A stretch of 64,000 bases of DNA from Mycobacterium sp. E787 (GTDB lineage Bacteria > Actinomycetota > Actinomycetes > Mycobacteriales > Mycobacteriaceae). The position numbers were made by a program, and so were the translations under genes. Positions 54,617-64,000 of this stretch are shown one piece after another (position 1 is the stretch's first letter; every line of letters begins with the position of its first letter). Location: the NCBI RefSeq assembly GCF_001668725.1, contig NZ_LZKL01000056.1, forward strand, positions 23,771 through 87,770, in the 5' to 3' direction. The notes beneath the pieces were generated by a model. It had not been told where the DNA came from and searched no databases. It saw only the letters and a program-made list of their open reading frames with translations.

Positions 54617-54717
54617 TGGTGGCGACCCGCTTCGCCCGGCTACGCCGCGCTCGCGATCGCCGCCGGCTGATGGTGGCGACCCGCTTCGCCCGGCTACGCC
54701 GCGCTCGCGATCGCCGC
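54613..54717. repeat. Two identical 51-bp direct repeats
   Basis: The 51 bp at 54613-54663 recur without change at 54667-54717, with a 3-bp spacer (CGG), so the period is 54. The unit starts CTGATGGTGGCGACCCGC and ends GCGATCGCCGC. The first copy holds the stop of the upstream gene. The second ends at the first base of the stop of the convergent DUF349 gene, so the whole gap is repeat. In two copies it could be read as [16 protein letters not shown] on the plus strand, but there is no ribosome-binding site. Confidence 0.85.
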
Positions 54718-56054
54718 TAGGGCCTGCGGGTCAGCGCCTCGGCGGCCGCATCGGCCCACTGCCGCCACTGCTCGGCGTTGGCCCGGGCCTCGTCGGCCTC
54801 CTTGGTACGGCCGGCCGCCGCCGCCTTCCGGGCCTGCTGTTCGTACTGCTCGGCACGGATCCGGAACTGCTCGGCCCGCGCCTGCGCCTGGGGATCCGAC
54901 CAGTCGGCCTCGCCGGCGTCGCGCACCCGCTTCTCGATCGCGCGGAGGCGCCGCTCCAACTCGGCGGACCGTTCCCGCGGCACCTTTCCGATCGCGTCCC
55001 ACTTGTCGGCGATGGTTCGCAGCGCCGCCCGCGCGGCGTCGAGGTTGCTGGTGTCGATCCTCTCCGCCTCGGCCAGCAGAGCCTCCTTGGCGGTGGCGTT
55101 GGCCTGGAACTCGGCGTCCTTCTCCGCCGTGGCGGCGTTGCGGGCCGTGAAGAAGCAGTCCTGGGCGGCCTTGAAGCGGCGCCACAGGGCGTCGTCGACC
55201 TCCCGGGTCGCTCGTCCGGCCGCCTTCCACTCGGTGAGCAGCTTGCGGAATTCCGCGCTGGTGGCCGTCCAGTCCGTCGAATCGGACAATTCTTCGGCGC
55301 GCTCGCAGAGCCGCTCCTTGGACTGCTTGACCCCCGACCGCTCCCGGTCCAGCTCGGCGAAATGGGCGCCCCGCCGCCGGTTGAAGGCGTCCCTGGCCGC
55401 CGAATAGCGCTTCCACAACGCGTCGTCGACTTTGCGGTCCAGGCCGCTGATCGTCTTCCACTCGTCGAGGATCGCCCGCAGCCGGTCACCGGCGGCCTTC
55501 CACTGCGTGGAATTGGCGCCCAGGTCCTCGGCCTCGGCGGCCAGCGCCTCCTTGCGGGCGGTCTGGGCCGCCCGATGCTCCTCGCGTTTCGAGCGGCCCT
55601 CGGCGATGGTCGCCTCCGCGTGCTCGAGGAGGCCGGCCAACCGGGCCGAGAGCGCGTCGACGTCGCCCAGGACGGTTGCGGTCGGCAACGTGTCCGCCAG
55701 CGCCGAGGCGTTGGCCCGGATCTTGCGCGCGTCCCCGCTGCCCGACGCCAGCCGCTCCTCCAACAGGGTGATCTCGGTGCTCAGGTCGTCGAATCGGCGC
55801 CCGAAGTGGGCGAAGGCGGCCTCGCGATCGCCGGCCTGCCAGGAGCCGATGACGCGCTCGCCGGCCGAGCTGATCAGCCAGACCGTGCCGTCGTCGTCGA
55901 CCCGTCCGAACCGGTGCGGGTCACTGGCCGGGTGGGCCGCCGCCGCATAGGGCGTGGGTCGCGGCCCCGGGCTCACCGGCCGGGGACCGGGACGGGGTCC
56001 CGGGCGTGGAACGGGCTTGGGTGAAGCGTCGCCGCCTGGCTCGTCGGCCGTCAT
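54717..56054 (-). CDS. DUF349 coiled-coil protein (Rv2731-like)
   Basis: The 445-residue protein has at least three DUF349 repeats in the C-terminal two-thirds. They are recognised by the pattern W-K...G-R/L...D.ALW.R/F...F ([44 protein letters not shown]; a second copy near [35 protein letters not shown]). The N-terminus is Pro/Arg-rich ([20 protein letters not shown]) and then carries a predicted substrate-like domain. Equivalent to Rv2731. The repeats are found in nucleic-acid- or phage-resistance-related proteins, but its function is unknown. Confidence 0.9.
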   Translation of the reverse strand: MTADEPGGDASPKPVPRPGPRPGPRPVSPGPRPTPYAAAAHPASDPHRFGRVDDDGTVWLISSAGERVIGSWQAGDREAAFAHFGRRFDDLSTEITLLEERLASGSGDARKIRANASALADTLPTATVLGDVDALSARLAGLLEHAEATIAEGRSKREEHRAAQTARKEALAAEAEDLGANSTQWKAAGDRLRAILDEWKTISGLDRKVDDALWKRYSAARDAFNRRRGAHFAELDRERSGVKQSKERLCERAEELSDSTDWTATSAEFRKLLTEWKAAGRATREVDDALWRRFKAAQDCFFTARNAATAEKDAEFQANATAKEALLAEAERIDTSNLDAARAALRTIADKWDAIGKVPRERSAELERRLRAIEKRVRDAGEADWSDPQAQARAEQFRIRAEQYEQQARKAAAAGRTKEADEARANAEQWRQWADAAAEALTRRP

Positions 56055-56498
56055 CCGCTCGTCACCACCCTTCGTTCGCGCGGTCAGTGTCCCGCGCGCC
56101 TGCCGCGCTCAGCGGCGCCTAGTCAACCTGTTCCAACAGTATTCAAGCAGCTTGGCCGACGGCGCGCGCCTACCTTTTGCCGGCGTCCCCGTCGGCGGCG
56201 GCCGCCGCCGCGTAACGGTTCGATTCCACAGCCGCTTCGGCCGTAGGGCGCGGTCGCGCCGCCCGGTAGCGTAGCGGGGGCGAGTGGTGGTTCTGGTGGG
56301 GCCCGCCGGCCGGTGGCAAGCCGTCGCCGCGCTGTACAAAGGTTTGCTGCGGGCGCACTATTGATCCACCGTCGGGGCCGCTGAGGGCCGTGCGCCCGGC
56401 GCGGTCGCACTACAGTGGTCGTGAACTCTGATCGAACTGCACGTGTACACGCATCGTCAACGGGAATGCTGGTCGGAAATGCCGGTGAGGGGGTTCGC
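56055..56498. other. Intergenic region between the DUF349 and DMT-like genes
   Basis: About 444 bp. It contains GC-rich runs such as GGCGGCGGCCGCCGCCGCG at 56194-56212. Short frames here show no plausible protein. The last 100 bp would carry the promoter of the downstream membrane protein, and the first part that of the DUF349 gene. No RNA gene or strong repeat is seen. Confidence 0.4.
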
Positions 56499-57461
56499 AT
56501 GACGAAAGTCGATGTCGCGGCGCTGATTGCCTTGTGCGCGGCGCTGGCTTCCGCCGTCGGCGACGTGATCCGCCAACGCTCGGCGCACGAGATCACCGAC
56601 AAGGAAGTCGGCCACCTGGAGCTGTTCCGCATGTCGTTGCGCGACAAGCGCTGGTGGCTGGGCGGCCTCGCGGCGATCGTCAACTACAGCTTGCAGGCCG
56701 GCGCCCTGGCGTGGGGATCGGTGGTGCTGGTGACGGCGCTGCAGGTGACCGCGCTGCTGTTCGCGCTGCCGATCTACGCGCGGCTGACCAACTACCGGGT
56801 GACCCGCTGGGAATGGGTGTGGGCGGTCGTGCTGGCCGCGGCGCTGGCGGTGGTCATCATCGTGGGCGACCCGCGCTCCGGTCAGGAGCGGGCTTCGGTG
56901 TCGACGTGGCTGATCGTGGCCGCGGTGATGGGCCCGGCGTTGGTGTTGTGCGTGGTGGGGGCGCGGATCTGGAAAGGCCGTCCGATCGCGGCGGTGCTGC
57001 TGGCGGTGGTGGCGGGCTCGTCGCTGGCGCTGTTCGCGGTGCTGACCAAGGGGGTCGTCGAGGAGGCCGAACACGGCCCCGGCGCGGTGCTGCGCATGCC
57101 GGAATTCGTTCCCTGGCTCCTGGTGGCGCTGTGCGGCATGGTTTTCCAGCAATCCGCCTTCCGCGCCGGCGCGCTGACCGCGTCCCTGCCGACCATGACC
57201 GTGGCGAAGCCCGTCGTGGCCGGTGTGCTCGGGGTCCTCGTGCTCGGCGAGACGCTCCGGGCCAGCGGGCCCGCGGCGCTGGCGCTGATCTCGTCCGTGG
57301 CGCTGGTGTTCATCGCGACGGTGGCGCTGGCGCGGGGCGAGGCCGCCTCGATGGTGGCCGGGACGGGGCGGGACCTGAAAGCCGACCCGCTGCCCGCCGA
57401 TCCGCCGCCGGAGGAGTCGATCCCGGTCACGGCGCCGGACGGCAGCCCGACGATTACCTAG
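56499..57461 (+). CDS. DMT-superfamily-like membrane transporter (Rv2729c-like)
   Basis: The 320-residue protein has about nine or ten membrane segments (e.g. [117 protein letters not shown]). It repeats the EamA half in each part, as in drug/metabolite transporters. Substrate unknown. The ATG at 56499 is at the start of the first segment; an upstream Met at 56466 is possible. The C-terminal 40 residues are soluble. Confidence 0.8.
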   Translation: MTKVDVAALIALCAALASAVGDVIRQRSAHEITDKEVGHLELFRMSLRDKRWWLGGLAAIVNYSLQAGALAWGSVVLVTALQVTALLFALPIYARLTNYRVTRWEWVWAVVLAAALAVVIIVGDPRSGQERASVSTWLIVAAVMGPALVLCVVGARIWKGRPIAAVLLAVVAGSSLALFAVLTKGVVEEAEHGPGAVLRMPEFVPWLLVALCGMVFQQSAFRAGALTASLPTMTVAKPVVAGVLGVLVLGETLRASGPAALALISSVALVFIATVALARGEAASMVAGTGRDLKADPLPADPPPEESIPVTAPDGSPTIT

Positions 57462-57490
57462 TGGGGTCCGGATCCCGCTAGGTTTGTGGC

Positions 57491-58174
57491 GTGCTGGGCG
57501 CCATCGCGATTGTTCCCTCCGCGCCGGTGCTCGTGCCCGAGCTGGCCGGGGCGGCTTCCGCCGAGGTGGCCGACCTGACCGCGGCGGTGCTCGCGGCCGC
57601 GGCGCTGCTGCCGCCACGCTGGGTCGCCGTCGGCACGGGCAGGGCCGACGAGGCGCTGGGGCCCGACTCCGGTGGCACCTTCGCCGGGTTCGGGGTCGAC
57701 GTCAGGGTGGGGCTGTCGCCGCAGGCCGACGCCGCCGGCGACCTTCCACTGTGCGCGCTGCTCGCGGGCTGGGTGCGGGGGCGGGCGCGTCCCGAGGCCA
57801 GTGCGCGGGTTCGCGTCTATCGCAGCGACCACGACACCGGCACCGCGCTGGCCCGCGGCAGGCAGTTGCGCGCCGAGCTGGACCGCAGCCCGGACGCGGT
57901 CGGGGTGCTGGTGGTGGCCGACGGGGCGAACACCCTGACACCGGCCGCGCCCGGCGGCTACCACCCGGACGACGCCGAGGCGCAAGCGGCCCTGGACGAC
58001 GCGCTGGCCAACGGCGACGTCGCCGCCCTGGCCGCGCTGCCGCCGCAGATCCTGGGACGGGTCGCGTTCCAGGTGCTCGCCGGTCTGGCGGAGCCCGGGC
58101 CGCGCTCGGCGAAGGAGCTCTACCGGGGAGCGCCCTACGGCGTGGGCTACTTCGCCGGCTTCTGGCAGCTATGA
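57491..58174 (+). CDS. Rv2728c-like protein, extradiol-dioxygenase-fold
   Basis: The 227-residue protein starts GTG at 57491 with [28 protein letters not shown], as in Rv2728c. The layout (strand-loop-helix start with SAPVLVPEL, a [11 protein letters not shown] strand and [31 protein letters not shown]) recalls the class III extradiol dioxygenase/LigB fold, but I see no clear metal-binding histidines. It is probably a non-catalytic or diverged member. It overlaps miaA by 4 bp. Confidence 0.75.
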   Translation: MLGAIAIVPSAPVLVPELAGAASAEVADLTAAVLAAAALLPPRWVAVGTGRADEALGPDSGGTFAGFGVDVRVGLSPQADAAGDLPLCALLAGWVRGRARPEASARVRVYRSDHDTGTALARGRQLRAELDRSPDAVGVLVVADGANTLTPAAPGGYHPDDAEAQAALDDALANGDVAALAALPPQILGRVAFQVLAGLAEPGPRSAKELYRGAPYGVGYFAGFWQL

Positions 58175-59094
58175 ACCAGCGGCCCCTCGCGATCATCGGG
58201 CCCACCGGCACGGGCAAGTCGCAGCTGGCGCTCGACGTCGCCGAACGCCTGGACGGGGAGATCGTCAACGCCGACGCGATGCAGCAGTACCGCGGCATGG
58301 ACATCGGCACCGCCAAGCTGCCCGTCCCGGAGCGCCGCGGCATCACCCATCATCAGCTCGACGTCCTGGACGTCACCGAGACGGCCACCGTCGCCCGTTA
58401 TCAGCGGGCCGCCGCCGCGGACGTCGAGGCGATCGCGGCCCGGGGCGCGGTCCCGGTGATCGTGGGCGGCTCGATGCTCTACATCCAGTCCCTGCTCGAC
58501 GACTGGTCGTTTCCCGCCACGGACCCCGCCGTGCGGGCCCGCTGGGAGGGGCGGCTCGCCGAGGTCGGGGTGGGCGAACTGCACGCCGAGCTGGCCCGCC
58601 GCGACCCGGCGGCGGCCGCGGCGATCCTGCCCACCGACGGCCGGCGTACCGTGCGCGCCCTGGAGGTCGTCGAGCTCACCGGCCGCCCGTTCGCCGCCTC
58701 GGCGCCGCGCATCGGCGCCCCGCGCTGGGACACCGCCATCATCGGATTGGATTGCGACACAACCATTCTCGATGAGCGATTGGCCCGGCGCACCGACGCG
58801 ATGTTCGATCGGGGCCTGGTCGACGAGGTCCGCGGGTTGCTGGCGGAAGGCCTGCGCGACGGCGTCACCGCCGCCCGCGCCCTGGGCTATGCGCAGGTGC
58901 TCGCGGCGCTCGACGCGGGCGGCGCCGACGAACACCTGCGCGACGCGCGGGAGCAGACCTACGCGGGCACCCGGCGCTACGTGCGACGCCAGCGGTCGTG
59001 GTTTCGCCGGGATCACCGGGTGACCTGGCTGGACGCCGCGGACGGGGCGCGCCTCGTCGACGGCGCTTTGGGAGCGTGGCGGCACGTATCCTGA
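58171..59094 (+). CDS. miaA: tRNA dimethylallyltransferase MiaA
   Basis: The 307-residue enzyme transfers dimethylallyl from DMAPP to A37 of tRNAs reading UNN codons. Visible are the P-loop [12 protein letters not shown] at residues 9-20, the catalytic [17 protein letters not shown] segment (about 31-47), [13 protein letters not shown] and the C-terminal [20 protein letters not shown]. Its product is the substrate of MiaB, encoded 4 kb upstream. It overlaps the Rv2728c-like gene and is 7 bp from dapF, as in M. tuberculosis. Confidence 0.97.
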   Translation: MNQRPLAIIGPTGTGKSQLALDVAERLDGEIVNADAMQQYRGMDIGTAKLPVPERRGITHHQLDVLDVTETATVARYQRAAAADVEAIAARGAVPVIVGGSMLYIQSLLDDWSFPATDPAVRARWEGRLAEVGVGELHAELARRDPAAAAAILPTDGRRTVRALEVVELTGRPFAASAPRIGAPRWDTAIIGLDCDTTILDERLARRTDAMFDRGLVDEVRGLLAEGLRDGVTAARALGYAQVLAALDAGGADEHLRDAREQTYAGTRRYVRRQRSWFRRDHRVTWLDAADGARLVDGALGAWRHVS

Positions 59095-59101
59095 CCTGGT
59101 G

Positions 59102-59971
59102 ATGTTCGCCAAGGGCCACGGCACGCAGAACGACTTCGTGCTGCTGCCCGACCTCGACGCCGACCTGGCGCTCACCGCCGCCCGGGTGGAAGCGCTCTGC
59201 GACCGGCGCCGGGGGCTCGGCGCCGACGGGGTGCTGCGGATCACCACGGCGGGCGCCGCCGTGCGGGTGGGTGTCCTCGAGCGCCTGCCGGACGGCGTCG
59301 GCGCGGGCGACTGGTACATGGACTACCGCAACGCCGACGGGTCGACCGCGCAGATCTGCGGCAACGGCGTGCGCGTCTTCGCCCACTACCTGCGCGCCAG
59401 CGGCCTGGAACCGCGCGACGAGTTCGTCGTCGGCTCGCTGGCCGGCCCGCGGCCGGTCACACTGCACCACGTCGGCGGGACCGACGCCGACGTCACCGTC
59501 GACATGGGCAAGGCCAACCGGGTCGGCAGCGGGCAGGCCACGATCGGCGGCAGGCGGTTCACCGGCCTGGCGGTCGACGTCGGCAACCCGCATCTGGCCT
59601 GCGTCGACCCGCAACTGGACGCCGAGGGTCTGGCGGCGCTGGACGTGGCAGCACCCGTGCAGTTCGACCGCGCCCAGTTCCCGGACGGCGTCAACGTCGA
59701 GGTGCTCACGGCACCGGTCGACGGGCTGGTCCGGATGCGGGTGCACGAACGCGGCGTGGGGGAGACCCGCTCGTGCGGCACCGGGACGGTCGCGGCCGCC
59801 GTCGCCGCGCTGGCCGATGCGGGGGCCGACACCGGGACCCTCACGGTGCGCGTCCCGGGCGGCGACGTCGTGGTGACCATCACCGACGCCACGAGCTACT
59901 TGCGCGGGCCGTCGGTGCTGGTGGCCCGCGGCGAGATCAGCGAGGAATGGTGGCGCGCCCAGGAGCGTTAA
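59102..59971 (+). CDS. dapF: Diaminopimelate epimerase
   Basis: The 289-residue enzyme converts LL-DAP into meso-DAP for peptidoglycan and lysine. The two catalytic cysteines are in [15 protein letters not shown] (about 83-97) and [14 protein letters not shown] (about 222-235). The start is ATG 59102, with GTG at 59099 as an alternative. The opening [16 protein letters not shown] is the standard one. Together with dapA and dapB it makes the window rich in DAP-pathway genes, though in three separate operons. Confidence 0.97.
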   Translation: MFAKGHGTQNDFVLLPDLDADLALTAARVEALCDRRRGLGADGVLRITTAGAAVRVGVLERLPDGVGAGDWYMDYRNADGSTAQICGNGVRVFAHYLRASGLEPRDEFVVGSLAGPRPVTLHHVGGTDADVTVDMGKANRVGSGQATIGGRRFTGLAVDVGNPHLACVDPQLDAEGLAALDVAAPVQFDRAQFPDGVNVEVLTAPVDGLVRMRVHERGVGETRSCGTGTVAAAVAALADAGADTGTLTVRVPGGDVVVTITDATSYLRGPSVLVARGEISEEWWRAQER

Positions 59972-60017
59972 ATCGGGTGCGCTGCACCGATTCAGCGTGC
60001 ACTATTGCTAATTGCCT

Positions 60018-61454
60018 ATGACACATCCCGAAACTCCCTTTTACGATCAGCCGGATCTCGAGCCCAGCACGGGCGAACTCGCCCTCGAAGACCGCTCGGC
60101 GCTGCGCCGGGTCGCCGGGCTGTCCACCGAACTCGCCGACGTCTCCGAGGTCGAGTACCGCCAGCTGCGGCTGGAGCGCGTCGTCCTGGTGGGCGTGTGG
60201 ACCGAGGGCAGCGCCGCCGACAACCAGGCCAGCATGGCCGAGCTCGCGGCCCTCGCCGAAACCGCCGGCTCGCAGGTGCTCGAGGGACTGATCCAGCGCC
60301 GCGACCGGCCCGACCCGTCGACCTACATCGGCTCCGGCAAGGCCGCCGAACTGCGCGAGGTGGTCCTTGCCACCGGCGCCGACACCGTCATCTGCGACGG
60401 CGAGCTGTCCCCGGCGCAGCTGACCGCGCTGGAAAAGGCCGTCAAGGTCAAGGTCATCGACCGCACCGCGCTGATCCTGGACATCTTCGCCCAGCACGCC
60501 ACCAGCCGGGAGGGCAAGGCGCAGGTGTCGCTGGCCCAGATGGAGTACATGCTGCCCCGGCTGCGCGGCTGGGGCGAGTCGATGTCGCGGCAGGCCGGCG
60601 GCCGCGCCGGCGGCAGCGGCGGCGGCGTGGGCCTGCGCGGTCCCGGTGAGACCAAGATCGAGACCGACCGCCGCCGCATCCGGGAACGGATGAGCAAGCT
60701 GCGCCGCGAGATCAAGGAGATGAAGCAGGCCCGCGACACCCAGCGCAGCCGCCGGCTGGCGAGCGACACCCCGTCGATCGCCATCGTCGGCTACACCAAC
60801 GCCGGCAAGTCCAGCCTGCTCAACGCGCTGACCGGCGCCGGGGTGCTGGTGCAGGACGCGCTGTTCGCCACCCTGGAACCCACCACCCGGCGCGCCGAAC
60901 TCGCCGACGGGCGGCCGGCCGTGCTCACCGACACCGTCGGGTTCGTCCGGCACCTGCCCACCCAGCTGGTCGAGGCGTTCCGCTCGACGCTGGAGGAGGT
61001 CGTCGACGCCGATCTGCTGGTGCACGTGGTCGACGGCTCCGACGCCAACCCGATGGCGCAGATCAACGCGGTCCGCCAGGTCGTCTCGGAGATCTTTGCG
61101 GACATCGCCTCCCATGACGGCAGCCCGCCGCCCGAGCTGCTCGTCGTCAACAAGGTCGACGCCGCGAGCGACCTCACGCTGGCCAAGCTTCGCCACGCGC
61201 TGCCCGGCGCGGTGTTCGTCTCCGCGCGCACCGGCGAGGGCGTCGACGACCTGCGCCGGCGGATGACCGAGCTGGCCGTCGCAACGGACACGGCCGTCGA
61301 CGTGGTGATCCCCTACGACCGCGGTGACCTCGTCGCCCGGCTGCACTCCGGCGGGCGCGTCCAGCAGGAGGAGCACAACGCCGACGGCACCCGCATCCGG
61401 GCCCGCGTTCCCGTGGCGCTGGCGGCCAGCCTGCGCGAGTTCGCCGCCGACTGA
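60018..61454 (+). CDS. hflX: GTPase HflX
   Basis: The 478-residue ribosome-associated GTPase helps rescue or split stalled 70S ribosomes. An HflX N-terminal domain (LERVVLVGVWTEGSAADNQASMAELAALAETAGSQVLEGLIQRRDRPDPSTYIGSGKAAEL) and a Gly-rich linker (QAGGRAGGSGGGVGLRGPGETKIETDRRRI) precede the GTPase with G1 GYTNAGKSS near 258, G3 DTVGF and G4 NKVD. ATG 60018 is used; a TTG at 60012 also fits. The gene is 46 bp after dapF. Its counterpart is Rv2725c. Confidence 0.96.
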   Translation: MTHPETPFYDQPDLEPSTGELALEDRSALRRVAGLSTELADVSEVEYRQLRLERVVLVGVWTEGSAADNQASMAELAALAETAGSQVLEGLIQRRDRPDPSTYIGSGKAAELREVVLATGADTVICDGELSPAQLTALEKAVKVKVIDRTALILDIFAQHATSREGKAQVSLAQMEYMLPRLRGWGESMSRQAGGRAGGSGGGVGLRGPGETKIETDRRRIRERMSKLRREIKEMKQARDTQRSRRLASDTPSIAIVGYTNAGKSSLLNALTGAGVLVQDALFATLEPTTRRAELADGRPAVLTDTVGFVRHLPTQLVEAFRSTLEEVVDADLLVHVVDGSDANPMAQINAVRQVVSEIFADIASHDGSPPPELLVVNKVDAASDLTLAKLRHALPGAVFVSARTGEGVDDLRRRMTELAVATDTAVDVVIPYDRGDLVARLHSGGRVQQEEHNADGTRIRARVPVALAASLREFAAD

Positions 61455-61477
61455 GCACGCGGCCCCACCCACTGCCG

Positions 61478-61495
61478 ACCAACCGGCTGGTTGGT
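61478..61495. promoter_or_regulatory. Palindromic operator upstream of fadE20
   Basis: ACCAACC-GGCT-GGTTGGT is a perfect 7-bp inverted repeat with a 4-bp centre, followed at 61496 by ATATC. It lies 51 bp before the fadE20 ATG, as TetR-family operators do. ACCAACC/GGTTGGT half-sites are a common motif for TetR regulators of lipid genes in actinobacteria. Which regulator binds is unknown. Confidence 0.6.
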
Positions 61496-61545
61496 ATATC
61501 TTGGGCGGCAGGGTCCCAGTCGCCGAGGTTCAGCGGAGGTCGTCC

Positions 61546-62706
61546 ATGAGTGCTGCCATCAAGTACGAGCGCACGCTTTTCGAGCCTGAGCACGAGTTGT
61601 TCCGTGAGTCCTACCGCGCCTTCCTCGACCGCCACGTGGCGCCCTACCACGACGAATGGGAGAAGGCCAAGATCGTCGACCGCGGCGTGTGGCTGGAGGC
61701 CGGGAAGCAGGGCTTTCTGGGCATGGCGGTGCCGGAGGAGTACGGCGGCGGCGGCAACCCCGACTTCCGGTACAACACGATCATCACCGAGGAGACCACG
61801 CTCGGCCGCTACAGCGGGATCGGCTTCGGCCTGCACAACGACATCATTGCGCCGTACCTGCTGGCGTTGGCCAACGACGAGCAGAAGCAACGCTGGCTGC
61901 CCAAGTTCTGCACGGGCGAGATCATCACCGCGATCGCCATGACCGAGCCGGGCACCGGCAGCGACCTGCAGGGCATCAAGACCCGCGCGGTCAAGCAGGG
62001 CGACCACTACGTGCTCAACGGCGCAAAGACGTTCATCACCAACGGGATCAACTCCGACCTGGTGATCGTGGTCGCCCAGACCGACCCGGACAAAGGCGCG
62101 CAGGGCTTCTCGCTGATCGTGGTCGAGCGCGGCATGGACGGATTCGAACGCGGCCGGCACCTGGACAAGATCGGGCTCGACGCGCAGGACACGGCCGAGT
62201 TGTCGTTCACCGACGTGCACGTCCCGGCCGAAAACCTGCTCGGCGAGGAGGGCATGGGATTCATCTACCTGATGCAGAACCTGCCGCAGGAGCGGATCTC
62301 GATCGCCATCATGGCCGCCGCCGCGATGGAAGGCGTGCTGGAGCAGACGCTGCAATATGTCAAGGAGCGCAAGGCTTTCGGCAAGCCGATCGGCAGCTTC
62401 CAGAACAGCCGCTTCGTCCTCGCCGAGCTGGCCACCGAGGCCACCGTGGTGCGGATGATGGTCGACGAGTTCGTCCGCCTGCACCTCGACCACAAGCTGA
62501 CGGCCGAACAGGCCGCAATGGCCAAGTGGTACGCCACCGAGAAGCAGGTGCACCTGATCGACCGCTGCCTGCAGCTGCACGGCGGCTACGGCTACATGCG
62601 CGAATACCCGGTCGCGCGAGCCTATCTCGACGCCCGGGTGCAGACGATCTACGGCGGCACCACCGAGATCATGAAGGAGATCGTCGGCCGCAGCCTCGGC
62701 GTCTAG
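61546..62706 (+). CDS. fadE20: Acyl-CoA dehydrogenase FadE20
   Basis: The 386-residue enzyme, the same length as Rv2724c, oxidises acyl-CoA at C2-C3 with FAD. Visible are AIAMTEPGTGSDLQGIKTRAV (FAD/substrate loop at about 125-145), ITNGINSDLVIVVAQTD, and the terminal YGYMREYPVARAYLDARVQTIYGGTTEIMKEIVGRSLG. The catalytic glutamate region is intact. ATG 61546 follows GGAGG (61535-61539). It lies behind the palindromic operator and has its own promoter region after hflX. Confidence 0.96.
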   Translation: MSAAIKYERTLFEPEHELFRESYRAFLDRHVAPYHDEWEKAKIVDRGVWLEAGKQGFLGMAVPEEYGGGGNPDFRYNTIITEETTLGRYSGIGFGLHNDIIAPYLLALANDEQKQRWLPKFCTGEIITAIAMTEPGTGSDLQGIKTRAVKQGDHYVLNGAKTFITNGINSDLVIVVAQTDPDKGAQGFSLIVVERGMDGFERGRHLDKIGLDAQDTAELSFTDVHVPAENLLGEEGMGFIYLMQNLPQERISIAIMAAAAMEGVLEQTLQYVKERKAFGKPIGSFQNSRFVLAELATEATVVRMMVDEFVRLHLDHKLTAEQAAMAKWYATEKQVHLIDRCLQLHGGYGYMREYPVARAYLDARVQTIYGGTTEIMKEIVGRSLGV

Positions 62707-63192
62707 GAAACGCGTTGCGGTGCAACACAATCGTGTCTTCCGGCGCGGACGGCACGCCGCAACACGCGTGCCACCGGCCGGCCGGCCCGCCAAACAAAGA
62801 ATGGCCGAATCGGCCATTCCGCCGGGTAGTTCGCTGATCAACCAAGGGCCTCGCGTACCGTCGGCGCATGTGTTTCTCGTATATCGACTGCGTAGTCACA
62901 CATCGCCACGCCGGCGACCGCGGCGCTGGTGAGCGTGGTCGATCACCGTCCGGGCGCGCTCCGGCATCATTTCGACATCGGCGCGGTCTCCTTTTCCGTA
63001 CTATTTCCAATTTGACTTCGCATTGCTTGTCGGCCGGGGCAAAGTTATGCGGGCCCGGCGATAATGCGGTTCGTCAGAGTGTTGCTTCCCAGCGGTTCGG
63101 GTATGACCCGCTCGCGGGGTCTGCAAGGTGCGGTCATGGCCAGGGATAGGGCCCTATCCATCGGAGGCTTGGTGAACGGGCAGAGAGGTCGA
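62707..63192. other. Intergenic region after fadE20, with a 19-bp palindrome
   Basis: About 486 bp with A/T-richer parts (for example TTCCAATTTGACTTCGC at 63006). At 62800-62818 a palindrome AATGGCCGA-A-TCGGCCATT has perfect 9-bp arms; it could be a terminator of fadE20 or an operator. M. tuberculosis has Rv2723 after fadE20, and no equivalent exists here. No RNA gene is seen. The promoter of the LGFP gene should be in the last 150 bp. Confidence 0.5.
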
Positions 63193-64000
63193 ATGCACAA
63201 GCTGGTCGGGCGCGCGCTGGTCGGCATTGTGACCACGGTGTTCACGGCCGCCTTGCTGGCGCCGTCCGCCGCCGCATCGCCGATCGGCGACGCCGAAGCC
63301 GCGATGATGGCCGCGTGGGAGAAGGCCGGTGGCGACACCTCCCCGCTGGGCCCGCGCAAGGGCGACGTGTACCCCGCCGGCGACGGCTTCGCGCTGGACT
63401 TCGACGCCGGCAAGATGTTCTACACCACCGACACCGGCGCCAAATTCGTGTACGGCCCGGTCCTGGACAAATACGAGGCGTTGGGCGGGCCGGTGAGCAG
63501 CGACCTCGGGTTCCCGACGATCAACGAGGTTCCCGGCCTGGCCGGACCGGACAGCCGGGTGGCCACCTTCTCGGCCAGCGACAAGCCGGTGATCTTCTGG
63601 ACCCCAGACCACGGCGCCTTCGTGGTGCGCGGCGCGATGAACGCCGCGTGGGACAAGCTCGGCAGCTCGGGCGGGGTGCTGGGGGCACCGACCGGCGACG
63701 AGACGTACAACGGTGAGGTCACGTCCCAGAAGTTCAGCGGCGGCGAGATCTCCTGGAACAGGAAGACCAAGGAGTTCAGCACCAACCCTGCGCAACTGGG
63801 CGACCAACTGAAGGGCCTGCAGGTCGCGATCGACCCCGCCGCGGCCATCAACATGGCCTGGCGGGCGGCCCGGGGCGCCACCGGCCCGCTGGGCGCCAAG
63901 CAGGGCGGCAACTACCCGATCGGCGGCGACGGGATCGCCCAGAACTTCGCCGGCGGCAAGGTGTTCTTCAACCCGGCCACCGGTGCGAACGCCCTCGAGA
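63193..64000 (+). CDS. Secreted LGFP-repeat protein (partial)
   Basis: The gene runs off the window. Its first 269 residues have a signal peptide (KLVGRALVGIVTTVFTAALLAPSAAASP) and a series of LGFP-like repeats, about 50 residues each, with LGGPVSSDLGFPTINE, LGSSGGVLGAPTGDETYN and TGPLGAKQGGNYPIGGDG. LGFP repeats bind the cell-wall arabinogalactan/mycolate layer in related proteins, so it is a secreted wall protein. It is probably the counterpart of Rv2721c. ATG 63193 has GAGAGG upstream; GTG 63172 is another in-frame choice. Confidence 0.85.
   Translation, partial: MHKLVGRALVGIVTTVFTAALLAPSAAASPIGDAEAAMMAAWEKAGGDTSPLGPRKGDVYPAGDGFALDFDAGKMFYTTDTGAKFVYGPVLDKYEALGGPVSSDLGFPTINEVPGLAGPDSRVATFSASDKPVIFWTPDHGAFVVRGAMNAAWDKLGSSGGVLGAPTGDETYNGEVTSQKFSGGEISWNRKTKEFSTNPAQLGDQLKGLQVAIDPAAAINMAWRAARGATGPLGAKQGGNYPIGGDGIAQNFAGGKVFFNPATGANALE

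Noticed and set aside
54613..54717. CRISPR array
   Set aside because: There are only two 51-bp units with a 3-bp spacer, and no cas genes are nearby.

Overview
The window is chromosomal DNA of a slow-growing Mycobacterium, most likely from the M. avium complex. GC is high, starts are often GTG and neighbouring genes often overlap by 4 bp. The gene order dapB ... thyA-dfrA ... hsdM-hsdS-thyX-dapA-rnj ... ftsK-argA-pgsA3-clgR-pspA-pspM ... recA-recX-miaB ... miaA-dapF-hflX-fadE20 follows the M. tuberculosis Rv2773c-Rv2721c segment as I recall it. A single-chain long-chain acyl-CoA carboxylase, a type characterised from M. avium subsp. paratuberculosis, supports the M. avium complex placement. 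All family and homologue names here come from recognition of the proteins, not from a search.

Layout. 1-6.2 kb: accessory catabolic genes (flavin monooxygenase end, PF10118 hydrolase, EphD-type hydrolase/SDR fusion, GNAT, TetR, and a Rieske oxygenase with a DapB-fold reductase). 6.2-17.5 kb: a 13E12-family DUF222/HNH gene split by a 9.9-kb integrated element. 17.6-19.2 kb: dapB and two small genes. 19.2-28.4 kb: a lipid-metabolism block (thioesterase, acyl-CoA synthetase, single-chain carboxylase, SDR, two acyl-CoA dehydrogenases). 28.3-31.2 kb: PAS protein, glycosyltransferase and dienelactone-hydrolase-like protein. 31.3-38.9 kb: thymidylate/folate and lysine genes (thyA, dfrA, thyX, dapA) with an orphan type I methylase (hsdM-hsdS). 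38.9-50.6 kb: rnj, methyltransferase, SDR, ftsK, argA, pgsA3 and the envelope-stress operon clgR-pspA-pspM. 50.6-64 kb: recA-recX under LexA and PafBC-type control, miaB, DUF349, miaA-dapF-hflX, fadE20 and a truncated secreted LGFP-repeat protein.

The most interesting item is the integrated element. It has a serine integrase, a candidate excisionase, a primase-helicase, a HARP/J-domain protein, an HNH nuclease and a complete large terminase, but no portal, capsid, protease, tail or lysis genes. It also carries a DUF2971 cargo gene on the opposite strand. Its ends can be read to a 5-bp core. Fusing the two ends reconstructs an attP with 21-bp imperfect inverted arms, and excision would restore the interrupted gene in frame. 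It resembles phiRv1 of M. tuberculosis, which also enters REP13E12 repeats with a serine integrase, but it is more reduced and looks like a packaging-only phage satellite. A second unexplained signal is a family of four intergenic hairpins whose stems differ but whose loops share TCGGCGTGTCG or a close variant.
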